Shown: positions 36,163 to 45,861 of the stretch, piece by piece | Numbering within the stretch: position 1 is the first letter of the stretch | How the letters are laid out: each line of letters starts with the position of its first letter | NCBI GenBank assembly: GCA_022827275.1 | Contig: JAJDTG010000020.1 | Span: 62,001 to 126,000 of the forward strand | Direction of reading: 5' to 3' | Length of the DNA stretch: 64,000 nt | Origin: Candidatus Dadabacteria bacterium | GTDB lineage: Bacteria; Desulfobacterota_D; UBA1144; Nemesobacterales; Nemesobacteraceae | Translations under genes and position numbers: made by a program | The notes under the pieces: generated by a model | Seen by the model: only the letters and a program-made list of their open reading frames with translations | Databases searched by the model: none | What the model was told of the DNA's origin: nothing

Positions 36163-36792
36163 CTAGATTTCGTCGATTAAGGCCATCCACTCGTCGGCTA
36201 AGTGCGCCCACTCGTCTTTAAGAAGAAGCTTTTTCCCCTGTACGATTACATCTTTTATAGGAGAAAGAGATTTCTTGGCTTTAGTCAGAAGTATAGCTCC
36301 TTCGAAGTGAGAAACAAAATATCTGGCCAATTCCTTCGGATTAAGATCTTCGTAAAAAAAACCCTGTTCTATTCCCCTTGATAGACATCCTTCAACCAAG
36401 GCTTCGCATTCTTGGTAATACTCATCCAGAACGGAACGGAATTTTTCGTTGATGGAACTCTGTTCCAAGGTAATGTTTCCGAAAAAAGAGCCCGGGTATA
36501 TAGGCTGCTCGAAAAGATTATGATAGGAAGAAAATGCCTTCTTGTAACAGTTCAGAAACTGTTCAACAGGATTGGTGCCGGCTTGCATAATTTCCGATAT
36601 TTCACGGACCTGCTTCTCGGCAAGCTTTTCGAGAACATTCAACCCCAGCTCTTCTTTGCCCTCGAAATAGTAGTAGAAATTGCTCTTGGAAACGCCCGCT
36701 TTCTTTATGAGCATATCTATGGAAGTTCCATCATACCCATAGAGATGGAAAAGCTCGGTGGCGGCATCCATAATTTTATCTTTGTTGCTCAT
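36163..36792 (-). CDS. TetR/AcrR-family transcriptional regulator
   Basis: A 209-aa regulator with the N-terminal TetR HTH (IMDAATELFHLYGYDGTSIDMLIKKAGVSKSNFYYYFEGKEEL) and a C-terminal helical ligand-binding domain. It ends 171 bases before the AhpD-like gene, on the same strand. Its own promoter region contains two nested inverted repeats, so autoregulation is likely. The inducer is not identifiable; other TetR proteins with this tail arrangement respond to hydrophobic or electrophilic compounds. Confidence 0.9.
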   Translation of the reverse strand: MSNKDKIMDAATELFHLYGYDGTSIDMLIKKAGVSKSNFYYYFEGKEELGLNVLEKLAEKQVREISEIMQAGTNPVEQFLNCYKKAFSSYHNLFEQPIYPGSFFGNITLEQSSINEKFRSVLDEYYQECEALVEGCLSRGIEQGFFYEDLNPKELARYFVSHFEGAILLTKAKKSLSPIKDVIVQGKKLLLKDEWAHLADEWMALIDEI

Positions 36793-36831
36793 AAGGTTTA
36801 ATCACCTCTAGTACCAAAAGTACTAAACCTT
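36793..36831. promoter_or_regulatory. Nested inverted-repeat operator of the TetR gene
   Basis: The outer arms AAGGTTTA and TAAACCTT enclose a perfect inner repeat TAGTAC-CAAAA-GTACTA (36809-36825). It starts at the base next to the TetR start codon and is a likely autoregulatory site. Confidence 0.6.
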
Positions 36832-36877
36832 TAAAAGAATTCGTTGTCAAGTGCGTTTTGGAGAAATTGAGAAATGA

Positions 36878-38005
36878 TTACAATATGATACGGAACGGTC
36901 GGTCCTTATCGAGACCTGAAAGTTCTTCGGGTGAAAAGCCCTTTGACTGGAGCAGAACCTTGAACTTTCTCCCCATGAATTCAGGCATAAACAGCGTCTT
37001 GGCCGCAAGACGGTCTCCCTGGTTCTGGGGTTTGTCGTATGTCTTGAAAATTTCGAGGATCCCCCAGTCAACAAGAAACTGCCCCTGGGTTGTATACTTG
37101 ACGGTGGCAAGACCCAGGGCATTTCCGACCCTCATAAGTTCGGAAAAATTAACGTCAGCTGTTATATCCTGCTCTCCAACTCTCATGTAGGGGTCGGAAC
37201 TCAGTTCATGGCGATAAAAACACCTGAAAGTGCCTTTTCGTCTTCCGGGGGAGTAAAGCTCGGGAGCGAGGGATCCATAGTCAATGCATAGAACAAACCC
37301 TTTTTGAAGCGCCCCTCCCACCTCGGCAAGCCATTTCCCCGCCAGCAGACAAGCTTCCGCCTCTTCGCCTTGGGCGTATCCTTCCAGATATCGTTTTGAA
37401 AAGTCATAAATCTCTTCCGCCTCGGGACCCCGCAGAACTTCCTCGATTTCCCCGTTGCGAAGGGAGAGAAAAACCTCCCGGACTTCCTCTCCGTTCAACC
37501 TAAGTCTGTGAAAGGGCAGGGAATCCAGAAATTCGTTGGCGATCACCACTCCGCGGAATCCGCCTTTTCCGATCTCCTGAAGATCGTCTATCCACCGAAC
37601 CTTTCCGCGGTGCCCCTTGAGCTTTTCCCTAGCCGCCAGAACCGCTGCCGGGCTCGCTTCGCTCATCACGTAGTCGGTCTTTGAGTAAAGCCCGGGGTGG
37701 TTCCTGCTAAGGTCCTCAAGTATATCAAGGGCAAGCTGCCCCCCAGAGGCCCCGAATTCCACGACGGTGAAACTCTCCCCTTCCAGCAGAAGCGACGCCT
37801 CGGCAAGGAACCGCGAGATAGTCTCCCCGAAAGAGCGGTGAACCGATGGAGCGGTGTAAAAATCACCCTTTTTTCCGATCCTTGCCTTCCCCGATGAGTA
37901 ATATCCGTGCCCCGGGTGAAAAAGCGACAGTTCGACAAATCTGCGGAAGGAAATCGGGCCGGATTCCCGTATTTCCTCTTTTATGATTTCCAAAAGAGTA
38001 TGCAT
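36878..38005 (-). CDS. MidA/NDUFAF7-family SAM-dependent methyltransferase
   Basis: A 375-aa protein of the COG1565 (DUF185) family. The N-terminal signature is ISFRRFVELSLFHPGHGYY, then GKKGDFYTAPSVHRSFGETI. The SAM-binding glycine loop is VVEFGASGGQLALDIL at about residue 85, followed by VIANEFLDSLPFHRL and YGSLAPELYSPGRRKGTFRCFYRH. The eukaryotic homolog methylates an arginine of a complex I subunit; the bacterial substrate is not established. The gene stands alone on the minus strand between the TetR gene and folE2. Confidence 0.88.
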   Translation of the reverse strand: MHTLLEIIKEEIRESGPISFRRFVELSLFHPGHGYYSSGKARIGKKGDFYTAPSVHRSFGETISRFLAEASLLLEGESFTVVEFGASGGQLALDILEDLSRNHPGLYSKTDYVMSEASPAAVLAAREKLKGHRGKVRWIDDLQEIGKGGFRGVVIANEFLDSLPFHRLRLNGEEVREVFLSLRNGEIEEVLRGPEAEEIYDFSKRYLEGYAQGEEAEACLLAGKWLAEVGGALQKGFVLCIDYGSLAPELYSPGRRKGTFRCFYRHELSSDPYMRVGEQDITADVNFSELMRVGNALGLATVKYTTQGQFLVDWGILEIFKTYDKPQNQGDRLAAKTLFMPEFMGRKFKVLLQSKGFSPEELSGLDKDRPFRIIL

Positions 38006-38446
38006 TTTTCCTCCTTAATGGAAAATAACATTTCGGAGATAAAATTACACAGGTTTTTCACGCTTTAAAAACAAGGTGAACCCCTTCCCGGGTGAGCGAA
38101 AAACAAGGCAAAAGAGCACTTTACGACATACAAGAAAGATTTAGTACCGGCTAACAGCATTTCACACAGGGCTAAAAGAAGCCCTTGCGGATCGCAAAAA
38201 AATATCAAGTAATTTCAGGCAATTAAACCTAGCAGAGCCATATTCTATTAAAAAATCTAACAATCCATCAACAGGAAAAAATTATTTGATTTCAAGGAAT
38301 TACGAAAATCTCTGGCTTTTCGGGGCTCCCGGCGCAAAAAAATTTTGGGAAGGATATAGGGAGTGGGCTTTCGTTAATTATCAGCCGGGGAATACAGGGC
38401 AAGTTGTGCCCGAAAAACAGAAGTTAATCCGGGGTTTTACGCCGGT
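38006..38446. other. Gene-free interval between folE2 and midA
   Basis: I see no convincing gene. A 6-bp hairpin (AGGGCT-AAAAGA-AGCCCT) near 38174 and a short TTGCG/CGCAA repeat next to an A-run could act in termination or processing. The plus-strand ORF 38286-38498 runs into the antisense of folE2 and is rejected. Confidence 0.45.
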
Positions 38447-39283
38447 TTACTTGCTCGAGAACCTTTTGCCGATGCTGGCAAAGGCGTTGTGGCTGTGAAT
38501 GCTTTCGTAGTTAAGAACCCTGAGCTCATAAGAGTCGAAACTGGGGTTGCCGTGGAGTTCTGAAGCTATGTTTCTCACAACATCCTCAACAAAGCACGGC
38601 TTGTTGTAGGCGCTCATGGTAACGTGGCGCTCATCTTCCCTTTTTAAAAGCGGATAAAGCGGGGAAGAGGCCCCTCTTTCCGCGATCCCTATTATTTCTT
38701 CAAGACATATGTCTATCGGATCGTTTTCCTTCTTTTTCTCGTGCGTGATGGTTATGAAAACCTTGGAACGCTGGTTGTGAGCCCCGTAATCGCTTATCTC
38801 CTTGCTGCAGGGACAAAGGGTCTTGACCGGAACCACTACGCTCTGGGTGAGACGAATGCCCTCGGGGTGCATTTCACCGTGGTAAGTGCATTTGTAAGGT
38901 TGTGGAGATATCTTGCCGCTTACCGGAGCATGCCGGTTGAAAAAGTAATCAAACTCTATTTTGACGTCGGAATCTTCAGAACCCTGCCTGTCGCAGAGAG
39001 CAATCAGGAAAGAAGCCATATTCTCCAAGGAGAAGTATCCGTTGAAATCAAGGGCGGTCTCAAGCAGCCGGCTCATGTGGATTCCCTTCTGGTCGGGACC
39101 GAGGTTAACGCTCAGGCTCAGGGAAGCCTGAATGCTCTGGTCCTTCTCAGAATCGATCTCGCACCCTTTTATCTTAAGCGGGATCTTGAGGTCGCAGACG
39201 CCGACTCTGTCTATGGAGATATTCCTGTAGTCCTTTCTCGCCTGTATGTCTTCAATTGGCTTTTCTTCAAGTTTCATTTTCAA
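38447..39283 (-). CDS. folE2: GTP cyclohydrolase I type 2
   Basis: Converts GTP to dihydroneopterin triphosphate for folate and queuosine precursors, using a metal-flexible active site instead of the zinc enzyme FolE. Signatures: SIDRVGVCDLKIPL near the start, GIHMSRLLETAL, the substrate and metal motif VPVKTLCPCSKEISDYGAHNQR with its cysteine, and the terminal NYESIHSHNAFASI. The listed ORF opens at 39322. AGAGGA lies eight bases before a TTG at 39283 and 14 bases before the ATG at 39277, so the true start is one of these two. Confidence 0.93.
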   Translation of the reverse strand: MKMKLEEKPIEDIQARKDYRNISIDRVGVCDLKIPLKIKGCEIDSEKDQSIQASLSLSVNLGPDQKGIHMSRLLETALDFNGYFSLENMASFLIALCDRQGSEDSDVKIEFDYFFNRHAPVSGKISPQPYKCTYHGEMHPEGIRLTQSVVVPVKTLCPCSKEISDYGAHNQRSKVFITITHEKKKENDPIDICLEEIIGIAERGASSPLYPLLKREDERHVTMSAYNKPCFVEDVVRNIASELHGNPSFDSYELRVLNYESIHSHNAFASIGKRFSSK

Positions 39284-39404
39284 AGCATTTTTCCTCTTTA
39301 TTCGATAGAGAAACCGCCGCAAATCAAAGGCGGATTCTTCTCAGGACGGGGAAGGATACCACAATGAAAGCCCTTTGCAACAACCAGAGCCCGCTACTGA
39401 GTCT

Positions 39405-39743
39405 TCAGCGAAGTTTGGGGTTTTCCGTGTGCCGCCTCCCGTCTCTCCGTGTTTTCTTCTCAAAATTCTTTCTCAAAACCTCCGTAAGATCAACTCCCGT
39501 CTGGTTCGCTATGCATGTTAAGACGAAAAAGACGTCGGCAAGCTCGTCTCCGAGTTCCCGGCGGTTTTCATCTCCTTTGAAACTCTGCTCCCCATATGTT
39601 CTGGACATAATTCTCGCGACCTCGCCCACCTCCTCGACAAGCTGCGCAAGGTTGGTAAGTTCGGAGAAGTACCGCACTCCCACTTTCCTTATCCACTCGT
39701 CAACTTCCCGCTGATACTCCCTGACCGTTATCTCGCCAGACAT
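39405..39743 (-). CDS. MazG-like nucleotide pyrophosphohydrolase
   Basis: A 112-aa all-helical NTP pyrophosphatase of the MazG/RS21-C6 type. It has the metal-binding EEVGE motif (LAQLVEEVGEVARIM) and ELADVFFVL, spaced as in the family. It probably removes aberrant or modified dNTPs. The tail is highly basic. It follows pabC with a 33-base gap and may be cotranscribed with the etfD-pabB-pabC cluster, or act independently. Confidence 0.85.
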   Translation of the reverse strand: MSGEITVREYQREVDEWIRKVGVRYFSELTNLAQLVEEVGEVARIMSRTYGEQSFKGDENRRELGDELADVFFVLTCIANQTGVDLTEVLRKNFEKKTRRDGRRHTENPKLR

Positions 39744-39776
39744 AAAACCACCCTAGGTCTCTCCGTCCCCTTAACT

Positions 39777-40586
39777 CTACCACCCGAACTCTGAAAGAAG
39801 CGATTCCCTCATAACTTCGTAACTCCGAGGAACAGAAGACATTGTGTCGCCGTCCACCCCGCTTACATAAACAATACCCGCAACGGCGTTGGTAAGAAAA
39901 GCGTAATCGCTTGAGATAAGCTCCTCAAGGATAAAATTTCCGCAGACGGGCTCATAGCCAAACCTCCTGGCCGAACGCAAAACGATTTCTCTGGTCACCC
40001 CAGGCAAAACCGGGCACTCAGAGGACGGAGTGAAAAGACTTTTCCCTTTTGCCCAGAAAACATTGTGGCACGAGGTCTCGGCCACCCCGCCGTCGGTATC
40101 AAGAAAAAGGGCTTCGTCAAATCCCCTCTCTATAGCTTCCCTCTTCGCCACGACATTTCCCAAGTAGTTAAGCGTCTTGTACGAAAAAAGACTGTTCTGC
40201 CGGGGTCTTCTCTCCCCGCAGACCCAGAGAGAGAGAGCATCCGGACTCTCCAGGCGGGGTCTTACGGACACAAGAAGCGATCCCCCAAGGGGCCGTGAGT
40301 GATAAAGCGCGTCCCCCTGGGCGAGAAGACAGGCTTTTACGTGCAGGTCGCCCCCTGGGGCTGTTTCTGCGGCATCCTCGATCCTGGACCTCACCTGGGA
40401 TTCCGGGGGAAAGGGGATGCCGAGAAAATCGGCTCCCTTTCTCATTCTCTCAAGATGCATGGAGAGGAAAACAGGCGGGGAGCCCTTCCACCTGAAGCTC
40501 TCGAAAACCCCTTCTCCGTAAAAAAGAGCGCGAAGCGCGGGCACATCTTCGAGCCTTTTTCCGTCAAGAAAGAAAAGTTCCTTCAT
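39777..40586 (-). CDS. pabC: Aminodeoxychorismate lyase-type class IV aminotransferase
   Basis: A PLP-dependent fold-type IV enzyme that would release pyruvate from aminodeoxychorismate to give p-aminobenzoate. It has ALFYGEGVFESFRW near the start, the PLP lysine in FSYKTLNYLGNVVAKREA at about residue 140 and the signature VAETSCHNVFWAKG at about 170. Class IV includes branched-chain and D-amino acid aminotransferases, but immediate linkage behind pabB (10 bases) supports PabC. 269 aa. Confidence 0.87.
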   Translation of the reverse strand: MKELFFLDGKRLEDVPALRALFYGEGVFESFRWKGSPPVFLSMHLERMRKGADFLGIPFPPESQVRSRIEDAAETAPGGDLHVKACLLAQGDALYHSRPLGGSLLVSVRPRLESPDALSLWVCGERRPRQNSLFSYKTLNYLGNVVAKREAIERGFDEALFLDTDGGVAETSCHNVFWAKGKSLFTPSSECPVLPGVTREIVLRSARRFGYEPVCGNFILEELISSDYAFLTNAVAGIVYVSGVDGDTMSSVPRSYEVMRESLLSEFGW

Positions 40587-40596
40587 AATCCCTCAA

Positions 40597-41820
40597 TTAT
40601 AGCATCCGGAGGGACGCAACCGATGTAAGTGCCTTTGCCTTGAGTTCCGTCTCCCCGTATTCCTCGTCCGCTTTCGAATCCCACACGATTCCGCCTCCGA
40701 ACCAGAAATCCGCACCCTCGGAGCTGTTCACCCCAGTGCGGATCGCGACGCTCATGGTGAAATCCCCGTCCGGAGGGAACAGACAGATTGCCCCGCAGTA
40801 AGGGCCCCTCTTGTGGGGCTCAAGGCTGTCTATTATGCGAATAGCTTCCCTTTTCGGAGCCCCGGTAACGGATCCGGGGGGAAAGGTGCTGGCAATTATC
40901 TGAGAGAGTCCAACTCCGGAGCGAAGGCGCCCCGAGATTTCGGATTCCATCTGAAAAAGGGTGCTGTAGGGCCTGACCGTGAAAAGCTCCCTCACCCCTA
41001 TGGAACCGTACCCGCATATTCTCCCGAGGTCGTTTCTCATCAGATCAACTATCATGAGGTTCTCGGCCCGCTCCTTGGGTTTTTTCCCGAGCGCCTCGGC
41101 AAGTTCCCTGTCGCGCCGCGGATCGGGGTCCCTGCGGACGGTCCCTTTTATGGGTCTCGTGGTAATGATGTCGCCCCTTTTCTTAAGAAAAAGCTCCATA
41201 GAGCCGCTTACAAGCTCAAAACCCGGAAAACCGATAAAGGCGGCAAAGGGAACAGGCTGGGCACGGTAAAAATCCAGAAACCACGAAAGTGGCTCGCCCA
41301 GAGGCTCGAAGCGGAACTTTCGCGAAAGGTTCACCTGATAAACGTCGCCTGCCGCTATATGGTCCTTTATCGCCGAAATCTTCCGGGCGTACTCTTCCCT
41401 CTCAGTGTTCGAGTGGGGAGGGAGCCCGGGACTTGTCCCATGCTGCGGGACGGCAGAGAGAACTTCCTCCCAGGGGGCTGTGCAAAACCCGTCTTTTTCG
41501 TAAAAATGGAAAAAAAGGAAAGGCAGTCTGTCTCCCTGCTTTGCGTCTGAGGTCGCAATCCCGGGGGTCGTGTAGCTCAGGTAGTCGTAGCTTATGTAGC
41601 CAAGGGCGGTGTATCCGTCGGCGGCCAGCTTCTCGACCAAGCTGAGAGGATCTTCTGAGAAAGTCTCCTCACCGGAGTCGGAAAACACTCTGGTCCCGTC
41701 GCCCGAGAAGCAGAGAGTAAAGGCGGGATCGCCGAAAATCCCGGCCGTGGCAGAGCAATTCGAGTCGAACCATCCTCCGCCCGAGTCTATCAAAAGGGAT
41801 CTTGGTCTATCAAGCTTCAT
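40597..41820 (-). CDS. pabB: Aminodeoxychorismate synthase component I
   Basis: Converts chorismate to 4-amino-4-deoxychorismate with ammonia from a TrpG/PabA glutaminase. It has the chorismate-binding domain with [24 protein letters not shown] and [15 protein letters not shown]. The diagnostic segment reads [12 protein letters not shown]: the lysine in PIKGT is the PabB nucleophile, unlike PIAGT in the window's TrpE. The N-terminal half is shortened relative to TrpE (407 aa). A strong GGGGGAGGAG precedes the ATG. The amidotransferase may be the TrpG at the left edge. Confidence 0.92.
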   Translation of the reverse strand: MKLDRPRSLLIDSGGGWFDSNCSATAGIFGDPAFTLCFSGDGTRVFSDSGEETFSEDPLSLVEKLAADGYTALGYISYDYLSYTTPGIATSDAKQGDRLPFLFFHFYEKDGFCTAPWEEVLSAVPQHGTSPGLPPHSNTEREEYARKISAIKDHIAAGDVYQVNLSRKFRFEPLGEPLSWFLDFYRAQPVPFAAFIGFPGFELVSGSMELFLKKRGDIITTRPIKGTVRRDPDPRRDRELAEALGKKPKERAENLMIVDLMRNDLGRICGYGSIGVRELFTVRPYSTLFQMESEISGRLRSGVGLSQIIASTFPPGSVTGAPKREAIRIIDSLEPHKRGPYCGAICLFPPDGDFTMSVAIRTGVNSSEGADFWFGGGIVWDSKADEEYGETELKAKALTSVASLRML

Positions 41821-41867
41821 CTCCTCCCCCTGAGACTCAAAGCCCGGTCGGGCACTTGGGAAGACGC

Positions 41868-43868
41868 TTACGACGGGGGAGGCGCATCAGTTTTAACCGA
41901 GCGGTTAAGGATTTCGGCTATGTCCTGGATGCCGATATCCTCTTCCTTGCCCTTAAAGCGCGCGGCGTCGTCAAACATCGTGTTGCAGAAGTAGCACGCC
42001 GTCGCCAGGGTGTCGGGGTTAATTTCCGCGGCCTCGTCAAAGCGGTTCCAGTTAACCCTGGGAGCCTCTTCCTCCATCCATATCTTTCCGCCTCCGGCCC
42101 CGCAGCAGAAACTCTTTGTCCTGTTCCTTTTCATCTCCACGAGATCGATCCCCGGAATGCTTTTCAGTATCTCCCTCGGGGAGTCGTAAACGTTGTTGTA
42201 GCGGCCGATGTAGCAGGAATCGTGGTATGTTATCTTCTCCTCGATCGGAGCGTCGGGGTTAAGCTTGCCTTCCTGGATGAGCTGGAGGAGAAAATCGGTG
42301 TGGTGAACAACCTCGTAGTGCCCGCCGAACTCCGGATACTCGTTCTTCATGGTGTTGAAGCAGTGGGGGCAGTTTGCGAGAATCTTCTTCACCTTCAATT
42401 CATTCAGAGTCTCGATGTTCTGGACGGCGAGCATCTGGTAGAGAGCCTCTTCTCCGAGCCTTCTCGCGGGATCTCCCGTGCAGGTCTCCCCGGGACCCAT
42501 GACGGCGAAATTAACCCCCGCAATCTTAAGCAGGGTCACTATCGCCTTTGAAACTTCCTGGCCCCTCGGGTCATAGCCCCCAAAGCACCCGGTCCAGTAA
42601 ATCACGTCGAATTCGCTTGCGTTCTCGGCCGAGACTCCGAGAATGGGAACTTCCATCTCGGAAAGCCAGGCGCCGCGGTCGGCCTCCGGGAATCCCCAGG
42701 GGTTTCCGTTGTTCTGAAGCTTCTGAAGGGTCCTCGTGGCGGTTCCGCTCATGCTGCCCTCAAGGGTAAGGAACCTCCTCATGTCCATTATCTTGCCCAT
42801 CTGGTCAATGAAAAGCGGGCACTGCTCAACGCACGCGTTGCACGTGGTGCACGCCCAAAGCTCCTCGGGCGTCACCCACTCGGTGTCGGGAAGATCGGGC
42901 TGCTCTTCCTGGGGCTTTCCGGCGAGTATGTCCTTCCCTTCGCTTGAGACGTAGTGGCGGAGTTTAACGACGATGTCCCTCGGAGAGAGCACCTTCTCGG
43001 TGTTCCACGCCGGGCAGTTGTCCGTGCACCTTCCGCACTCGGTGCAGGTATAGGCGTCGAGTATGTCCTTCCAGCTGAAATCGGCTATCTTCGAGGAACC
43101 GAAGTGGTCAAGGTCTTCGGGAATGTCCTCGAAATCGAGCTTGGAGAGCTGCCCGCGGGGCTTGAGGCTCTGGAAAAAAACATTGAAAACGGCCGTCAGA
43201 ACATGGCTGTGCTTGGAGTAGGGAAGGTAATTGAGAAAGGAAAGCACTATCAATATATGGAACCACCAGAAAAACTCCTTCCAGAAAAAGGTGCTCCCGG
43301 TGCTCATGCCTTCATAAAGCCCGGAGAATGCCCCGGACACCGGCAGCATCGCGGGACTCGTCTCGGCAAGCGCTATCTTCGCCCCCGTGGTGAGAAAGGC
43401 GGTGATCATGAGGCCGAATATAAGACCCAGTATCACGACCGCGTCGGGTCCGTTGACCTCCCTTCTTCTTCCTATGGTGAGCCTGTTTATTATGCCCATA
43501 CCTATGGCCACAAGAACCAGGGCCTGCACCACGTCAAGAACCAGTTCGTAGATTTTCCCCAGGGATCCCGGGAAGAAATGAAACCCGGGAGCGACGCCGC
43601 TTACCAGCATCTCCACCGTGCCCACCGTTATTATTACGAAGCCCCAGAAGATCATTGCGTGCTCTATGCCGGCGAAACGGTACTTGAAAAGCCTTCTCTG
43701 CCCGAACACGTAGATGATGACTTTCCTTATCCTCTCGGGAATGTTGTCAAACCTGTTGTCTTCCTTTTTACCGAGAGTGACAAGTCTTAAGAGAAGATAG
43801 ATGTTGTAGGCGAAAAAACCGAAGGCCGCCAGAAGCAGCAGAAGCATTATCGCGGATTTGGGGTTCAT
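41868..43868 (-). CDS. Membrane Fe-S oxidoreductase, EtfD/FadF-like (ETF:menaquinone oxidoreductase)
   Basis: A 666-aa protein with six or so N-terminal membrane helices resembling the NarI cytochrome b domain (FAGIEHAMIFWGFVIITVGTVEML, TFFWKEFFWWFHILIVLSFLNYL). It then has two 4Fe-4S motifs (CTECGRCTDNCPAW and CTTCNACVEQCP) and two heterodisulfide-reductase CCG domains (WTGCFGGYDPRG with CPHCFNTM, and YHDSCYIGRYN with CCGAGGG). This is the layout of proteins passing electrons from electron-transfer flavoprotein to menaquinone in fatty-acid oxidation. The ATG at 43868 has AGGAGA upstream; the ORF extends six codons further. EtfAB are not in the window. Confidence 0.85.
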   Translation of the reverse strand: MNPKSAIMLLLLLAAFGFFAYNIYLLLRLVTLGKKEDNRFDNIPERIRKVIIYVFGQRRLFKYRFAGIEHAMIFWGFVIITVGTVEMLVSGVAPGFHFFPGSLGKIYELVLDVVQALVLVAIGMGIINRLTIGRRREVNGPDAVVILGLIFGLMITAFLTTGAKIALAETSPAMLPVSGAFSGLYEGMSTGSTFFWKEFFWWFHILIVLSFLNYLPYSKHSHVLTAVFNVFFQSLKPRGQLSKLDFEDIPEDLDHFGSSKIADFSWKDILDAYTCTECGRCTDNCPAWNTEKVLSPRDIVVKLRHYVSSEGKDILAGKPQEEQPDLPDTEWVTPEELWACTTCNACVEQCPLFIDQMGKIMDMRRFLTLEGSMSGTATRTLQKLQNNGNPWGFPEADRGAWLSEMEVPILGVSAENASEFDVIYWTGCFGGYDPRGQEVSKAIVTLLKIAGVNFAVMGPGETCTGDPARRLGEEALYQMLAVQNIETLNELKVKKILANCPHCFNTMKNEYPEFGGHYEVVHHTDFLLQLIQEGKLNPDAPIEEKITYHDSCYIGRYNNVYDSPREILKSIPGIDLVEMKRNRTKSFCCGAGGGKIWMEEEAPRVNWNRFDEAAEINPDTLATACYFCNTMFDDAARFKGKEEDIGIQDIAEILNRSVKTDAPPPS

Positions 43869-44104
43869 CTGGTTTCTCCTGAGCAAGACATGGAAAAAGC
43901 GGTGTAAATTATATTGAATCCGAGGGGTTTAATCAAGCCGGAAGCAGAGCGCCGACCCTATAGCTGTTTGAGCGCAAAGACATTCCCGCCGGGGGAAAAA
44001 CCGTTCTTTTCATTCAGAGAATGAGGCAGTACTTGACTCTATCCGCCAAAAAACAGATTCCTGCCCCGCTCCCCGCGGTGTGCCTTCTCAGGCAAGGCTG
44101 CTCC

Positions 44105-45568
44105 TTACCGGTGCCTGTCCTTCCGCCACGCCCGCAGACCCCTGGTCGGAAGCTTTTCGTCCGGGCGGCCCTTCCCCGAGGTCGCCAGAAACAACTCCGC
44201 AGCCATCAAAAACAGGGTAAAAGCCGAAGCTTCAAGCTCGTTTCCGCTCCCAGAAGCAATCGCACATCCTCCAGCTCCACCCCCGCTTCCCTGGGGCTTC
44301 GGATAAATGCCGGAACCGAGGATATAGTCGGTATCTCCCCCTATGCCGAAGTCCGTCAGCATGAAGTACCCGCGCTTAACCGATGTGCCGGGGGCCCTGC
44401 CGGGGATAGGCGCTCCCTCGTCGCAGAAAAGCATCTGTTCATCTTCACCCTCACCCCTATCCTCCAAGGGGGACGCAACAGAAACAACTCCAGTCTCCCT
44501 GCAGAGCACCTCGTCACCGTCGACAGACGGATCGTCCCATAGGTAAGTGAGGAAACCCTCGCCCGGGGTATCATCCTGTTTGTGCAGCTCTTGTAGCATG
44601 GCTCGGGGAATGTTGAGGCCGTTGTCGTCTATGAGATGGAATGCCGTATCCTGAGATCTCGGGTTGTGTCCGTTAAAAATCGCGAACCGCTTGTCCGTAT
44701 AAGTGAATATAAAGAAATATATGGATCCTGATTTCCAGGGCCCGTTTTCCTCCCTCCAGCAGGGCATAAGCTCAATCATTCTCTCCAGCGGAGGTCTTCC
44801 CTGCGCGTCATTAAGCTCGCTGGCAATGTGCTCGTTTACCGTTTTCACGTAATTCTCAAGACTCGCGTCGTCACGGACCATATCGGCCCTTGTGCGTGTA
44901 AAGCTTCCTCCGTCGGAGTTTGTTATAAGTTGGCCAAAGTATCCGGAGCCTAGATCAGGGCACCGGACCTTGGAAAAATCCACTTCATCCCGCTCATGAT
45001 TAAAACCGGCAACCTGTATGAAGGAGTTCCGGGCTCCGGATGCGGTCGCGTGGGAATCCTCGACGGCGCAGATATAGCGGCCTTGTTTCCCGGTCCTGTC
45101 GTCTGGAATGCATACCGCTTCCCCATTCGCCTGCTCTACCTCCGTCATAAGTCGTTCAAAAACCGGAATACCCCTCAAAGACCCGCTTCCGGCGGAAGGA
45201 TATTTCCCATGAAAAAACACGATGTCGCCTGATTGAACAGAAGTACCGGTCTGTTGCCCGCTGTCTGCTTTATTAACGGTGATTACGTACATGTCGCCAT
45301 GTCTCCACACTCCGTTGCTGTTCCTCAAGGCATTGCGAAATTCTCTTTGGGCGTCTTCGCTCATGATACGCGCCCGGTGTTCCTTTACGTGCTGCACGAA
45401 ATCCTTCACCGCCCTCTGGGCTTCCTGGTCATCGCTCCCCATATTCGCGTCACTCGCTTCTTTAGCGGTCGTTCTATACATCTCATGCGCGGAAGCGGGA
45501 CGGGCGGCGGAAAAAACCAGTATGAATACACAGAAGAAAAACAGAGTGAGTGCCGCGACTTTTTTCAT
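44105..45568 (-). CDS. Secreted Cache-like protein with JDVT-CTERM sorting tail
   Basis: A 487-aa exported protein. The signal peptide is VAALTLFFFCVFILVFSAAR to ASA. Two repeats look like single-Cache (sCache_2/DUF) domains: GVWRHGDMYVITVNKADSG and PWKSGSIYFFIFTYTDKRFAIFNG. The C-terminus matches a JDVT-CTERM anchor: GGCAIASGSG, a hydrophobic helix (SAFTLFLMAAELFLA) and a basic end. Such tails are cut by a CPBP-type protease, which is not in the window. Free-standing Cache pairs usually sense small ligands. Function is otherwise unknown. Confidence 0.7.
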   Translation of the reverse strand: MKKVAALTLFFFCVFILVFSAARPASAHEMYRTTAKEASDANMGSDDQEAQRAVKDFVQHVKEHRARIMSEDAQREFRNALRNSNGVWRHGDMYVITVNKADSGQQTGTSVQSGDIVFFHGKYPSAGSGSLRGIPVFERLMTEVEQANGEAVCIPDDRTGKQGRYICAVEDSHATASGARNSFIQVAGFNHERDEVDFSKVRCPDLGSGYFGQLITNSDGGSFTRTRADMVRDDASLENYVKTVNEHIASELNDAQGRPPLERMIELMPCWREENGPWKSGSIYFFIFTYTDKRFAIFNGHNPRSQDTAFHLIDDNGLNIPRAMLQELHKQDDTPGEGFLTYLWDDPSVDGDEVLCRETGVVSVASPLEDRGEGEDEQMLFCDEGAPIPGRAPGTSVKRGYFMLTDFGIGGDTDYILGSGIYPKPQGSGGGAGGCAIASGSGNELEASAFTLFLMAAELFLATSGKGRPDEKLPTRGLRAWRKDRHR

Positions 45569-45861
45569 GACTTAAAATCCCTCCCTTTTTGCCGATCAAA
45601 ACACAAGTTCGAGCTTAACTGCAAATTTTAATTCTTTACCGAATTGATAATACCTAGTTGGTGTTAAAAACGAAATTGGGATAAAATAGCTTTTGTAATT
45701 CGGATTCCTGCCCGATTAGATTCGTGAATGCCGGGGTTTTACAAAGTCCGTTTTTTGCGACGATTTGAGCGGAGCGGGTGTTTACACGCCTGATCAAGGG
45801 TACAGAAACCCTGTTACGGAGGGGTTGCAGAAGTTCAAACGGCAAAAAGGAGTAGCAAAAA

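Noticed and set aside
38286-38498. 70-aa plus-strand ORF after folE2
   Set aside because: It begins at a TTG without a ribosome binding site and runs into folE2 antisense.
42954-43790. Plus-strand 278-aa ORF opposite the EtfD-like gene
   Set aside because: It is an antisense shadow; the minus strand carries the Fe-S and CCG motifs.
45569-45861. Possible cobalamin or other riboswitch before the TonB receptor
   Set aside because: No B12-box-like motif or known aptamer core could be seen in the 290 bases.
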